A DNA stretch of 12,954 nucleotides from Thermodesulfovibrio sp. (GTDB lineage Bacteria; Nitrospirota; Thermodesulfovibrionia; Thermodesulfovibrionales; Thermodesulfovibrionaceae): the NCBI GenBank assembly GCA_026415595.1, contig JAOAGU010000024.1, positions 315 through 13,268 of the forward strand. The letters are read 5' to 3'. Both the position numbers and the translations under genes were made by a program. This document shows positions 1 through 7,251 of this stretch, piece after piece. The notes under the pieces were generated by a model. The model saw only the letters and a list, made by a program, of their open reading frames with translations. It had not been told where the DNA came from and made no database searches. How positions within the stretch are numbered: position 1 is the stretch's first letter; each line of letters begins with the position of its first letter.

Positions 1-1
1 G

Positions 2-586
2 TTCTGGATAATGTTCGTATCCTTTATTTCAATATTTATATTGAAACCCACAGGAAAACAATTAAAAAATGCCACTCAAGTGTGGATTACAAGAATATGG
101 GGCCCCTTTCTCGCCTATTCTCTTTTCTTCGCTGTTGCATTTATTATGGCATGGTCTGCAATGGAGGTAGTTAATGGAAAACTTGTTCCTTCTCAGTATT
201 TTGCTAAATACAATATGGACAGAATAATAGGAATAACTCTGGCAAGTATATTTGGTCCTGCCTATCCCTTTATCGCTCCATTCTTAGGACTATTCGGTGC
301 CTTTGTTGGCGGCAGTGAAACAGCCTCCAACGTGCTTTTCGCAAAAATTCAATGGGAAGCAACTCTTTCAACTGTTGGTGCAGGAGCATTCATGTGGATT
401 TATGCAGCCCATGCAGTAGGTGGCGGGATTGCATCAGCTATCACTCCATCAAAAATTACAAATGCTGCTGCTACAATAGGTGTTGGCGGAAAAGAGGAAG
501 CTCAGTTTATCAAAGCGGTATTAATTCCTGTCTTATTAATGTGTGCCATAATAGGTGCAATGACTATGGCAATTATTTATTTATAG
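2..586 (+). CDS. lctP: L-lactate permease family protein, C-terminal fragment (5' end outside window)
   Basis: The frame is open through the window start and ends at TAG 584-586, giving 194 residues against about 500-560 for the LctP family, so only the C-terminal third is present. The first internal ATG (position 11) is in mid-protein, not a start. The protein is strongly hydrophobic, with several membrane segments. The stretch GAFVGGSETASNVLF followed by an AAHAVGGG segment and an SAITPSKI segment matches the family's conserved G-S-x-T/S-SN-V-L-F and later Gly-rich/SP motifs. LctP proteins import lactate or glycolate with protons across the inner membrane. A lactate importer would suit an anaerobe with CODH/ACS at the other end of the window, though substrate cannot be read from this fragment. 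The gene is transcribed away from the window start; the hairpin at 633-665 could end its transcript. Confidence 0.8.
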   Translation, partial: FWIMFVSFISIFILKPTGKQLKNATQVWITRIWGPFLAYSLFFAVAFIMAWSAMEVVNGKLVPSQYFAKYNMDRIIGITLASIFGPAYPFIAPFLGLFGAFVGGSETASNVLFAKIQWEATLSTVGAGAFMWIYAAHAVGGGIASAITPSKITNAAATIGVGGKEEAQFIKAVLIPVLLMCAIIGAMTMAIIYL

Positions 587-632
587 GAAATCTCTTCTAA
601 TATCTCTGCGAGACTTTGACCAGTATGAATAT

Positions 633-665
633 AAATCCTTGCGGAAATATATGTCATAAGGATTT
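633..665 (+). terminator. possible terminator hairpin after the permease gene
   Basis: A perfect 8-bp inverted repeat, AAATCCTT (633-640) and AAGGATTT (658-665), encloses a 17-nt loop and runs into TTTATAA. It begins 46 nt after the permease stop. The stem is AT-rich and the loop is large, so it would be a weak intrinsic terminator. It is the only candidate I see after this gene. Confidence 0.35.
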
Positions 666-861
666 TTATAAGGTTCTCGAGGCATCTACTTCAAAATATT
701 TTTACATATAATTGAAAATGTTAAGGCTTATGATGCTTTTAGATACATGTTTTCTTTTATCTAATTACATTAATTATCGATCATGTGCGATTTTTTCTGT
801 AGGGGGGTTTTTTATGTAGGGTATTTTAAATCAATATAGATTAGGAATTACCGGCGATCTT

Positions 862-1023
862 CTAAATATTCCACTGGCTGGAATAGTTAGAAATTCCATA
901 TTCTGCAGCCCTTGTCTCTCTATCAATTTTAAAGCGGGCTCTTACACTCCATAAATATTTAGCACATGGTTCCAGAGGCTGTTCAATCCTGTGAAAAGGT
1001 TCTATCAATTCATATTGAGTCAT
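862..1023 (-). pseudogene. short reading frame, possible remnant of a YfWsVRARF-type (lipo)protein
   Basis: ATG at 1021-1023 to TAG at 862-864 encodes 53 residues. No Shine-Dalgarno sequence precedes the ATG, and an in-frame stop lies about 10 codons upstream. The middle contains LEPCAKYLWSVRARFKID, which reads like the beta-strand motif near the end of some secreted or lipoprotein-like proteins of delta-proteobacteria and Nitrospirota (pattern Y-x-W-S-V-R-A-R-F-x-x-D-G). That recognition is from memory and tentative. There is no signal peptide or N-terminal domain, so a 3' remnant of a lost gene is more likely than an intact small protein. It lies 27 nt after the DUF2148 stop on the same strand and could be carried on that transcript. 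It could also be a chance frame. Confidence 0.35.
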
Positions 1024-1050
1024 TTTGAATAAGACGGAAAAAGGAAATTT

Positions 1051-1596
1051 TTATGAGGGTTTTCTATCAAAGAAAATATTTTTCCCTTTTACACTTAAAG
1101 GAATTCCGAGCACTATTTGGGCTTCTATAAGTCCAAGTTTTATAGATGCAACACCAATTGTATACATAACTCTGTTATCAACTCCTAACTCTTTAGCAAC
1201 TGATACCATTGAACCAATTGCAATCCCGAGGTCTATGGTTCTTATAATGCAAACAGGTCCTTTATAATCAATTTCATATGTTTTCTGTTTTAAAATTGTT
1301 TTGCAATCATATCCACAGGCACCGCAATTAACACCAACTGGTTTCTTGAAATTTAATCCGATTAATATAACAGCTTCAGAATCCCTTACATTCTGAGCAT
1401 CTCTTTTGAAAAACTTGAAGGCATCACCTCTTTCTCCTATTTTATCCATTTCATCTGCCACCCTTTCCTTTTCATCAGAAGATAAAATTGCTGTAACTAT
1501 TTCATCCTCTCCCTTTGCCTTTGGTGCTGTCCTTGCAGATACAAGCATTATTTTTGCAATTATTTCAGTCACGCTTTTTTCAGGATTTAGTTCCAC
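1051..1596 (-). CDS. DUF2148 ferredoxin-domain protein
   Basis: The 181-residue product shows the DUF2148 (COG4739-type) pattern from end to end. It has an N-terminal SARTAPKAKGEDEI segment (20-32), FFKRDAQN (62-69), a cysteine cluster in NCGACGYDC (C91, C94, C98) plus C116 in the GPVC segment, then DLGIAIGSMVS, DNRVMYTIG and GIPLSVKGKNIFFDR near the end. The cysteines suggest an Fe-S or other metal site. Family members are known mainly from anaerobes and have no assigned reaction, so I give none. The start is GTG at 1594-1596, supported by GGAGG 7 nt upstream (1604-1608). It stands divergent from the uvrA-family gene across 59 bp, and its end abuts the gene-poor spacer. The length matches the family and nothing looks broken. 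Confidence 0.85.
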   Translation of the reverse strand: MELNPEKSVTEIIAKIMLVSARTAPKAKGEDEIVTAILSSDEKERVADEMDKIGERGDAFKFFKRDAQNVRDSEAVILIGLNFKKPVGVNCGACGYDCKTILKQKTYEIDYKGPVCIIRTIDLGIAIGSMVSVAKELGVDNRVMYTIGVASIKLGLIEAQIVLGIPLSVKGKNIFFDRKPS

Positions 1597-1603
1597 TTTA
1601 ACA

Positions 1604-1608
1604 CCTCC
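1604..1608 (-). promoter_or_regulatory. Shine-Dalgarno site fixing a GTG start
   Basis: GGAGG on the minus strand, 7 nt before GTG 1594-1596 of the DUF2148 gene. No ATG is available at a suitable distance, so this site decides the start. Confidence 0.75.
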
Positions 1609-1619
1609 AAAAAACGATG

Positions 1620-1650
1620 TTGATAAGTTATTTTAACATAGGGTTACAAT
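1620..1650 (+). promoter_or_regulatory. candidate promoter for the uvrA-family gene, possibly leaderless
   Basis: TTGATA (1620-1625) and TACAAT (1645-1650) are separated by 19 nt, slightly long for a sigma70-type promoter. The hexamer TACAAT ends 5 nt before the ATG at 1656, and no Shine-Dalgarno sequence lies between. If used, transcription would begin at or next to the start codon. The same arrangement occurs before two other genes in this window. The match could be chance in AT-rich DNA. Confidence 0.4.
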
Positions 1651-1655
1651 AAAAG

Positions 1656-4433
1656 ATGGGCATATCTCAGGTAGAACTAAATAATATAAACGAAGAATAT
1701 CTTGTTATAAGAGGTGCAAGGCAAAATAATTTAAAAAATATAGATTTAGTAATTCCTCATAATAAATTGACAGTTATTACAGGCATCTCTGGTTCTGGAA
1801 AATCCTCTTTAGCATTTGACACAATTTATGCTGAAGGACAGTGGCGTTTTATTGAGTGCATGTCAAGTTATGCAAGAGTTTTTATTGAAAAACTTCCAAG
1901 ACCTGAAGTTGATTTAATCGAAAATCTTAGACCTACAATAGCCCTGGAACAAAGAAACCCTGTTAAAGGTTCCCGTGCTACTGTAGGAACGCACACTGAA
2001 ATTTATGATTATCTTAGAATAATATTTTCTAAGATTGGCAAACCTTTTTGCCCTAAATGTAATAGGGAAATTAAAGGCTGGAGTCCATCTGAAGTCGCGG
2101 AGGAACTCTTTAAAAATTTTCAAGATAAAAGAGCATTTATAATTTTTGAAACATATGAAAATATTGAAAAACTCGTTCATATGGGATTTTCAAGAGTGTT
2201 TTTAAGAGAAAATGAGACAGCTACTGTAAGAGATATAGGAGATTTAAAAAGCCAATTAAAGCGTCCTATTAATGTAATAGCTGACAGATTAAAACTTTCT
2301 GATAAGTCAAGAATTGTTGATTCTCTTGAAATTGCATTCAAATTGGGAAAAGTAAGAGTTTTTATATTAAATGACAATCTTCTGCTTAATTTCCCCGCAG
2401 AACCTCAATGTGCAGAATGCGAGATGAAAATAGAAGAATCATCTCCAATTCTTTTTTCCTTCAATCATCCGCAGGGTGCATGTCCTGAATGTAAAGGTTT
2501 CGGATACATACTTTCCTATGATGAAAACTTAATCATCCCCGACAAAGAACTCTCTCTTAAAGAAGGTGCAATTGAAATATTTGAAAAACCTATGCTCAAA
2601 TGGTGGAAACAACAACTTATAAAGGGAGCAAAACTTACTGGTATAGATGTTAACATTCCTTACAGAGAGTTGCCTGAGGAGCATAAAAAACTCATCTTTA
2701 CCGGAAATCAACACTTTTATGGATTAAATGACTTCTTTGAGGAACTTGAAAGAAAGAGATATAAGGTTCATGTTAGAGTTTTTCTTTCAAGAATGAGAAG
2801 ACCTCTTTTATGTCCCATATGTAAAGGTAAAAGATTGAAAGAATCTGCTCTGCTATTTAAGGTAAGCGGTGTTGATATAGGTGATTTAAACTTTCTTTCA
2901 ATAAAACAACTTAAAGAATGGCTAACAAATCTAAATTTATCCATGGAGGAAGCAAAAATTACTGAAGAACCTATGAGACAGATATTGATGAAAGTTGATT
3001 TTCTCCTTAGAGTTGGACTTGGATATTTAACTCTTGACAGGCAGATTAAAACATTATCTGGTGGTGAGTATCAGCGAATTAATATTTCAAATCAGTTGTC
3101 AAACAGTCTAACATCAACACTTTATGTTCTTGATGAACCAACTGTAGGACTTCATCCAAGAGATACGGAGAGAATTATTGGAGTTTTAAGAGAACTTACA
3201 GATTATGGAAATACAGTAATCGTTGTTGAACATGATAGAGATGTTATATCGCAGGCAGACTGGATAGTTGAATTAGGTCCTGGTGGTGGAAGGCATGGTG
3301 GAAACGTGGTGTTTTTTGGTGATATTAAAAGTTTTTTAAGTTTAGACTCACCAACTTCAAATTATCTTAAAGAGACAAAAACTGCTGGAATCAAAAAAAA
3401 TCTTATGACATTCAAGAATTTTATCACCTTAAAAGGTGCTAAAGGTCATAATCTGAAAAATATCACTGTTCAAATTCCTCTAAATGCTATTACTGTGGTC
3501 ACAGGAGTTTCAGGGTCAGGTAAAAGTACCCTTGTGGTAGATACACTGTATAAGATAGTAGCTAAAAAACTCATGCTTAGCAATGAAGAATCGCTTGATT
3601 GTGATGATATAGAGGGTTTGAAAAATCTTAAAACAGTCAAACTTATTGACCAGTCACCAATAGGTAAAACCCCAAAATCAATGCCTGTTACATATTTGGA
3701 CATCTATGGCAAAATAAGAGAAATATTTTCAGGTCAACGAGATTCCAAAATTAAGAGATTAACACCTGGATACTTTTCCCTTAATAGTCCATTAGGACAG
3801 TGCCCGCATTGCAAAGGAGAAGGTTTTATAAGAGTAGAGATGTATTTTTTTGAAGACATTTTTCTTCTTTGTGAAGAATGTGAGGGTAAAAGATTTAAAA
3901 AGGAGGTTCTTGAGATTAAATATAAGGATAAAAATATTCATGAAGTTCTATCTATGAGTTTTGATGAAGCCTATGAATTCTTTGCAGACGAATCACTCCT
4001 TAGAGAAAAAATCGGAATTATTAAAGAATTCGGGCTTGGTTATCTTTTACTTGGACAACCTGCTATAACACTTTCTGGTGGAGAATCGCAGAGGATAAAA
4101 ATATGCGGGGAGATTCTAAATTCTCTTGCTATAAAAAAAGATGCCTCTTTAAAAGGTTTCCTTTATATTCTGGATGAACCAACTGTCGGACTTCACTATG
4201 AAGATATAAAAAATTTTCTCAAAGTGATTAAAAAACTCATAGATAAATCTGCAACAGTAGTAATAATTGAACACAATCCAGATGTCATAGCTCAAGCAGA
4301 TTGGATAATTGATCTCGGACCTGAAGGAGGACAAGATGGAGGCTACCTCTTGTATGAAGGAAGCCTCCAAGAATTTATAAATGTTGAAAACTCCTATACT
4401 GCTCGTTACATGAGAGAATATCTAAAATCTTAA
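1656..4433 (+). CDS. uvrA: UvrA-family excinuclease ABC subunit A, divergent form
   Basis: The 925-residue product has the complete UvrA layout of two ABC ATPase halves. Walker A motifs are GISGSGKS (43-50) and GVSGSGKS (617-624). Signatures are LSGGE at 467-471 and 806-810, and Walker B motifs are LYVLDEPT (489) and LYILDEPT (836). Zinc ligand pairs are C252/C255 with C276/C279, and C716/C719 with C739/C742; extra CxxC pairs lie at 132/135 and 386/389. Canonical UvrA scans DNA for bulky lesions and loads UvrB. The region between C135 and C252, where the UvrB-binding domain sits, is present but short: the usual PLVRGRKGE-like stretch is missing. Other departures are QWRFIECMSSYARVF after Walker A and DEPTVGLHPRD instead of DEPSIGLHQRD. 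It may be the sole UvrA or a second, specialised copy. No Shine-Dalgarno sequence precedes the ATG, and about 13 residues precede the usual UvrA start. Its last 12 nt overlap the converging baeRF gene. Confidence 0.88.
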   Translation: MGISQVELNNINEEYLVIRGARQNNLKNIDLVIPHNKLTVITGISGSGKSSLAFDTIYAEGQWRFIECMSSYARVFIEKLPRPEVDLIENLRPTIALEQRNPVKGSRATVGTHTEIYDYLRIIFSKIGKPFCPKCNREIKGWSPSEVAEELFKNFQDKRAFIIFETYENIEKLVHMGFSRVFLRENETATVRDIGDLKSQLKRPINVIADRLKLSDKSRIVDSLEIAFKLGKVRVFILNDNLLLNFPAEPQCAECEMKIEESSPILFSFNHPQGACPECKGFGYILSYDENLIIPDKELSLKEGAIEIFEKPMLKWWKQQLIKGAKLTGIDVNIPYRELPEEHKKLIFTGNQHFYGLNDFFEELERKRYKVHVRVFLSRMRRPLLCPICKGKRLKESALLFKVSGVDIGDLNFLSIKQLKEWLTNLNLSMEEAKITEEPMRQILMKVDFLLRVGLGYLTLDRQIKTLSGGEYQRINISNQLSNSLTSTLYVLDEPTVGLHPRDTERIIGVLRELTDYGNTVIVVEHDRDVISQADWIVELGPGGGRHGGNVVFFGDIKSFLSLDSPTSNYLKETKTAGIKKNLMTFKNFITLKGAKGHNLKNITVQIPLNAITVVTGVSGSGKSTLVVDTLYKIVAKKLMLSNEESLDCDDIEGLKNLKTVKLIDQSPIGKTPKSMPVTYLDIYGKIREIFSGQRDSKIKRLTPGYFSLNSPLGQCPHCKGEGFIRVEMYFFEDIFLLCEECEGKRFKKEVLEIKYKDKNIHEVLSMSFDEAYEFFADESLLREKIGIIKEFGLGYLLLGQPAITLSGGESQRIKICGEILNSLAIKKDASLKGFLYILDEPTVGLHYEDIKNFLKVIKKLIDKSATVVIIEHNPDVIAQADWIIDLGPEGGQDGGYLLYEGSLQEFINVENSYTARYMREYLKS
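4337..4369. repeat. 8-bp inverted repeat inside the 3' end of the uvrA-family gene
   Basis: TGGAGGCT (4337-4344) and AGCCTCCA (4362-4369) are perfect complements around a 17-nt loop, whose first and last bases allow three further pairs (CCT 4346-4348, AGG 4358-4360). No T-tract follows on either strand, so it is not a standard terminator. It lies 53 nt from the end of the minus-strand operon and 64 nt before the end of uvrA, where the two transcripts must collide. It could simply reflect coding constraint. Confidence 0.4.
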
Positions 4434-5540
4434 AAATGCCCCTATATTACCATTTTCAATAAGTAAGTTTCTTTCTTTTTCATCCTTTACGACTTCAATT
4501 AATGCTCCACTTTGCAAAGCCATCTCTATTGCTTTTTCTATTAAATTATAAGCTTTCATAATACAGCTACCGCATTCCTTACAGCAGTCTACCTCTTGCT
4601 GAGTAGCGAATCCGCAGGAGAAACAAACATTTCCCTCTATTTTGTAATCCTTTGGAACAATAAGTTTCATAACTCTTCTATCCCTTAGATACTTCATTAC
4701 ATCATCAATACCCAATACTGCATTGTCATTTTTTCTTGCACGGGTAATCAAATCTGAAAGAGTCTTGCTTTCCTTCATCTGCTCATATTCATTTATTATA
4801 GGCATTACTTTTTCAATAACTTCCTCCGCAGCAGCATGTTTTTCTATGAAAGTTCTTCCGACTATCTTCTGCTTGATGTTTTCAGGAAGAATTCTCATTA
4901 ACTCATAAATAGCCTCATCTGGACCTGCAACTACAATTCTTCTAATCTCTCTGTCTTTTAAAAAATCTCCGAATTTATCTATGACATCCTTAAGATGCAT
5001 TTTTACATGATGCTCAATATGTCTGCTGTATCTTTTCTCAGCAAGGGCAAACCATCCACCTTTCTTATGTTTTCCGGGAACATGATCATGATGAATCATG
5101 CCATATTCTTCAATGTCTCCTAAAAACACTAAAAATACTCTTGCAGAGCGTTTATCTACGAGAAGCACGCCGTATTTTTGATAGTTGTCAAGTAAATCAA
5201 AAAGAGGGCTCGTATATGGAGTTTTTTCAACTATAAGCTCTTCTTTAAGTTCAATATTTAAATCGTATCTTTGCCATAGTCCCTTTTTGCTACAGCTATA
5301 AAGGATAAGAAATTTTTTAAAAGACTCTCTTTCTGCCTGTAAAAATTTTTCAATTTTTTCTATATCGTTTTTGACATATAAGATTTTATCCTCTGGTATA
5401 ACTTTTGAAAAGTTTTTAAATTTTGATAGATATCCACCTCTTTTTCTCTCCTGAGGTGAGACATTAAGGAAAAGGCTTACAACAAGCTCTCCTTCGGAGT
5501 TAAATTTTTCAAGTTCTTCTAAATCCTTCCTTTCAAACAT
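4422..5540 (-). CDS. bacterial archaeo-eukaryotic release factor-like protein (baeRF, possibly family 10)
   Basis: The 372-residue protein follows the eRF1/aRF1/Pelota plan. A central RNase H-like domain begins at YGVLLVDKRSARVFLVFLGDIEEY (123-146). It is followed by the loop GKHKKGGWFALAEKRYSRH (156-174), which lines up with the eRF1 GGQ loop (KHGRGGQSALRFARLR), but the third residue is Trp163 instead of Gln. The C-terminal L7Ae-like domain starts near 275. It carries a zinc-ribbon insert (C306, C309, C319 or C320, C323) and ends NGNIGAFLRF, very close to the GGIGAILRY end of eRF1. Proteins of this kind are proposed to act on ribosomes in rescue or stress, without experimental proof that I know of. 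With no Gln in the loop, ordinary peptide release is doubtful. ATG 5538-5540 overlaps the permease stop by 8 nt and has GGAGG 8 nt upstream (5549-5553), so translation is probably coupled. It is the last gene of the run. Confidence 0.75.
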   Translation of the reverse strand: MFERKDLEELEKFNSEGELVVSLFLNVSPQERKRGGYLSKFKNFSKVIPEDKILYVKNDIEKIEKFLQAERESFKKFLILYSCSKKGLWQRYDLNIELKEELIVEKTPYTSPLFDLLDNYQKYGVLLVDKRSARVFLVFLGDIEEYGMIHHDHVPGKHKKGGWFALAEKRYSRHIEHHVKMHLKDVIDKFGDFLKDREIRRIVVAGPDEAIYELMRILPENIKQKIVGRTFIEKHAAAEEVIEKVMPIINEYEQMKESKTLSDLITRARKNDNAVLGIDDVMKYLRDRRVMKLIVPKDYKIEGNVCFSCGFATQQEVDCCKECGSCIMKAYNLIEKAIEMALQSGALIEVVKDEKERNLLIENGNIGAFLRF

Positions 5541-6606
5541 GTTCCCCGCCTCCTACAAAGTTTTTAAGTATCTCAAGAAATGAGACAAAAAGGCTAAAAA
5601 TAAGAGGTCCAATCATAAAACCTATTAATCCAAAAACCTTAATCCCACCAAGAACAGACAGAAAAATGAAGACTAAAGGCAGATTGACTCTTCCTTTTAT
5701 AATAATAGGCTTGAGAATATTGTCAATAGAACTTATAATTAATGCTCCTACTAATACGAGTATTATTCCCTTAATTATATACCCCTTAAGGAGAAGATAT
5801 ATTGATACAGGACCCCATATTGCAAAGGCTCCTAAAACAGGAATGAAAGAGGCTATTGCTGTGGCAAAGCCCCAGAGAGTAGCGGAAGGTATCTGGAGAA
5901 AATAGAATGTAATTCCAAGAATTGTTCCCTGAATTATGGCAATAAGAATTCCTCCATAGAAGGTAGTATAAATAATATTTTTAATTTGATTTCTTATGGA
6001 GACTTTATCTGGTTCTGCAAATGGTAAAAATTCTATAATTTTTCTCACGAAATGATCGCCATCCTTTAGGAAGAAAAAGGCAATAAAAAATGTTAAAACG
6101 AGATTTAACGCTGAACTTATAATGTCTCCAAAGCCATGGGCAATTTTTAAGGCAGCGGTTTTCATAAATCCAGCAAGTTCGTCTTTAATTAAATTTTCAA
6201 GGGATGCCATATCTCCACCTGTTATGAAACTTAGTTTTTCTAAAATTTTCGCAAGTATTGGATTAGTTGTAATTTTGTCTATTAATTCTGGAAGATTGAC
6301 TCTCTTTATTAAGTCTCCAGCTTCAATAATTATCTGATAGGATATAAACACAAAAGGAAAGAGAAATAGAATTATCACCAAAAGAATTGTAATAAAAGCA
6401 GAAAGCCCTTTGTATTTTAAATATTTCTGCACAAAATCAAAGATTGGATGAAAAACTAATGCAATAACAATTGCCCAACCACCAGCTACAAAAAATGATT
6501 TAAGAATTTGATAATTAAGATAAATAAGAATGCCTATGAAAAATAAAAGAATCCATATGTAAAAATTTCTTTCAAGAGAAATTCTATATTTCCTTGAAGG
6601 GCTCAT
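5533..6606 (-). CDS. AI-2E family (PerM/YdiK/TqsA-type) transporter
   Basis: The 357-residue inner-membrane protein has about eight hydrophobic segments, roughly at 15-30, 36-56, 69-92, 155-180, 212-236, 241-265, 274-296 and 308-343, with a polar stretch at 95-150. Family landmarks are FFFLKDGD (177-184), GGILIAIIQG (218-227), SSIDNILKPIIIKG (292-305) and GGIKVFGLIGFMIGP (320-334). Despite the family name, members include autoinducer exporters, Na+/H+ antiporters and many of unknown substrate, and none can be chosen from sequence. It starts 3 nt after the stop of the C26 gene. No Shine-Dalgarno sequence precedes the ATG; instead a promoter-like pair (6612-6640) lies directly upstream, so it may have its own transcript in addition to operon read-through. 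Its stop overlaps the baeRF start. Confidence 0.85.
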   Translation of the reverse strand: MSPSRKYRISLERNFYIWILLFFIGILIYLNYQILKSFFVAGGWAIVIALVFHPIFDFVQKYLKYKGLSAFITILLVIILFLFPFVFISYQIIIEAGDLIKRVNLPELIDKITTNPILAKILEKLSFITGGDMASLENLIKDELAGFMKTAALKIAHGFGDIISSALNLVLTFFIAFFFLKDGDHFVRKIIEFLPFAEPDKVSIRNQIKNIIYTTFYGGILIAIIQGTILGITFYFLQIPSATLWGFATAIASFIPVLGAFAIWGPVSIYLLLKGYIIKGIILVLVGALIISSIDNILKPIIIKGRVNLPLVFIFLSVLGGIKVFGLIGFMIGPLIFSLFVSFLEILKNFVGGGEHV

Positions 6607-6609
6607 ATT

Positions 6610-7251
6610 TTATTGTATCTTTTTTACAAAAATTTTCCAAAGATTTAAGGATGCTTCCCCCGAATCTCTTTCAGGATGCCATTGGACACCTACGAAAAAA
6701 GGATGTCCCTTGAGATAAAAACCTTCTACTATTTCATCCTCTGCCTTACAGAATACCTCAAGTCCTTTACCAAGGCGGTTTACGGCCTGATGATGTGAAC
6801 TATTTACAGGAAACTTACCCCTTTTTAATGGGAAATCAGCTAAAATCTCAACTTCATGATTACTCTTTCTGTGATTTATAGACGATTTAATATTTTGAAA
6901 AAGTGAACCACCAAGAAATATATTCATTAACTGCATTCCATAGCATATTCCTAAAACCGGCTTTTGGGTAAGCAAAAAAGCATCTAAAAGTTCTATCTCT
7001 GATTTTACTCTCTCATCGAGTATAATATTCCGGCAAGCAACATTTTTTTCACCATAAAACTGAGGATTTATGTCTTCCCCTCCTGAAATTATAAGGGCTG
7101 ACACATTATTTACAATCTGTTCTTTGAAAATGAGCATATCCGGGGTGATTAATAAAGGAAAAAAGCCTAAACTTACAATTTTCCGGATGTAGTCCCGATT
7201 TAGATAGACCTTTTTAGCATTTATACTACAGGTTATACCTATGACTTTCAT
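6610..7251 (-). CDS. peptidase C26 / class I glutamine amidotransferase-like gamma-glutamyl hydrolase (PuuD-like)
   Basis: The 213-residue product is a single class I amidotransferase fold. ISGGEDINPQFYGE (55-68), the nucleophile elbow GICYGMQ with Cys103, SSHHQAV (151-157), and GVQWHPE with His192 and Glu194 together complete a Cys-His-Glu triad. That pattern is the C26 group, which includes gamma-glutamyl-GABA hydrolase PuuD and folate gamma-glutamyl hydrolases. The enzyme should cleave a gamma-glutamyl amide bond in the cytoplasm; the acceptor is unknown. Typical members have about 235-255 residues, so this one is compact but complete. Its ATG overlaps the D-aminoacylase stop as ATGA, a coupled junction, and GGGAG lies 10 nt upstream. 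Next to an amidase and a D-aminoacylase, a role on gamma-D-glutamyl peptides from cell wall is possible; this is inference. Confidence 0.82.
   Translation of the reverse strand: MKVIGITCSINAKKVYLNRDYIRKIVSLGFFPLLITPDMLIFKEQIVNNVSALIISGGEDINPQFYGEKNVACRNIILDERVKSEIELLDAFLLTQKPVLGICYGMQLMNIFLGGSLFQNIKSSINHRKSNHEVEILADFPLKRGKFPVNSSHHQAVNRLGKGLEVFCKAEDEIVEGFYLKGHPFFVGVQWHPERDSGEASLNLWKIFVKKIQ
6612..6640 (-). promoter_or_regulatory. candidate internal promoter before the AI-2E gene, possibly leaderless
   Basis: On the minus strand, TTGGAA (6635-6640), a 17-nt spacer and TACAAT (6612-6617) make a sigma70-like pair of ideal spacing inside the end of the C26 gene. TACAAT is followed by AAAAT and then the ATG at 6606. 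The string TACAATAAAA is identical to the one directly before the uvrA start. The missing ribosome-binding site supports, without proving, a leaderless transcript. Confidence 0.4.

Larger units (their letters stand above)
587..1050. other. gene-poor spacer between permease and DUF2148 gene
   Basis: I see no convincing full gene in these 464 bases. They hold the hairpin at 633-665, a G6T6 tract at 802-813 followed directly by ATG-TAG (814-819), and a short minus-strand reading frame at 862-1023 that looks like a decayed protein end. A second small hairpin, TATTCCA/TGGAATA with a 5-nt loop, lies at 867-885 inside that frame. The left half is AT-rich with frequent stops in all frames. Confidence 0.6.

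Noticed and set aside
587..861. Possible riboswitch or small RNA in the spacer
   Set aside because: Apart from one AT-rich hairpin I found no conserved riboswitch core or multi-stem fold.
1025..1267. Plus-strand open frame of 80 codons
   Set aside because: It lies antisense to the DUF2148 gene, whose whole length matches a known family and has a proper ribosome site.
1406..1636. Plus-strand open frame of 76 codons running toward the uvrA start
   Set aside because: It is the complement of the 5' end of the DUF2148 gene and has no recognisable protein features.
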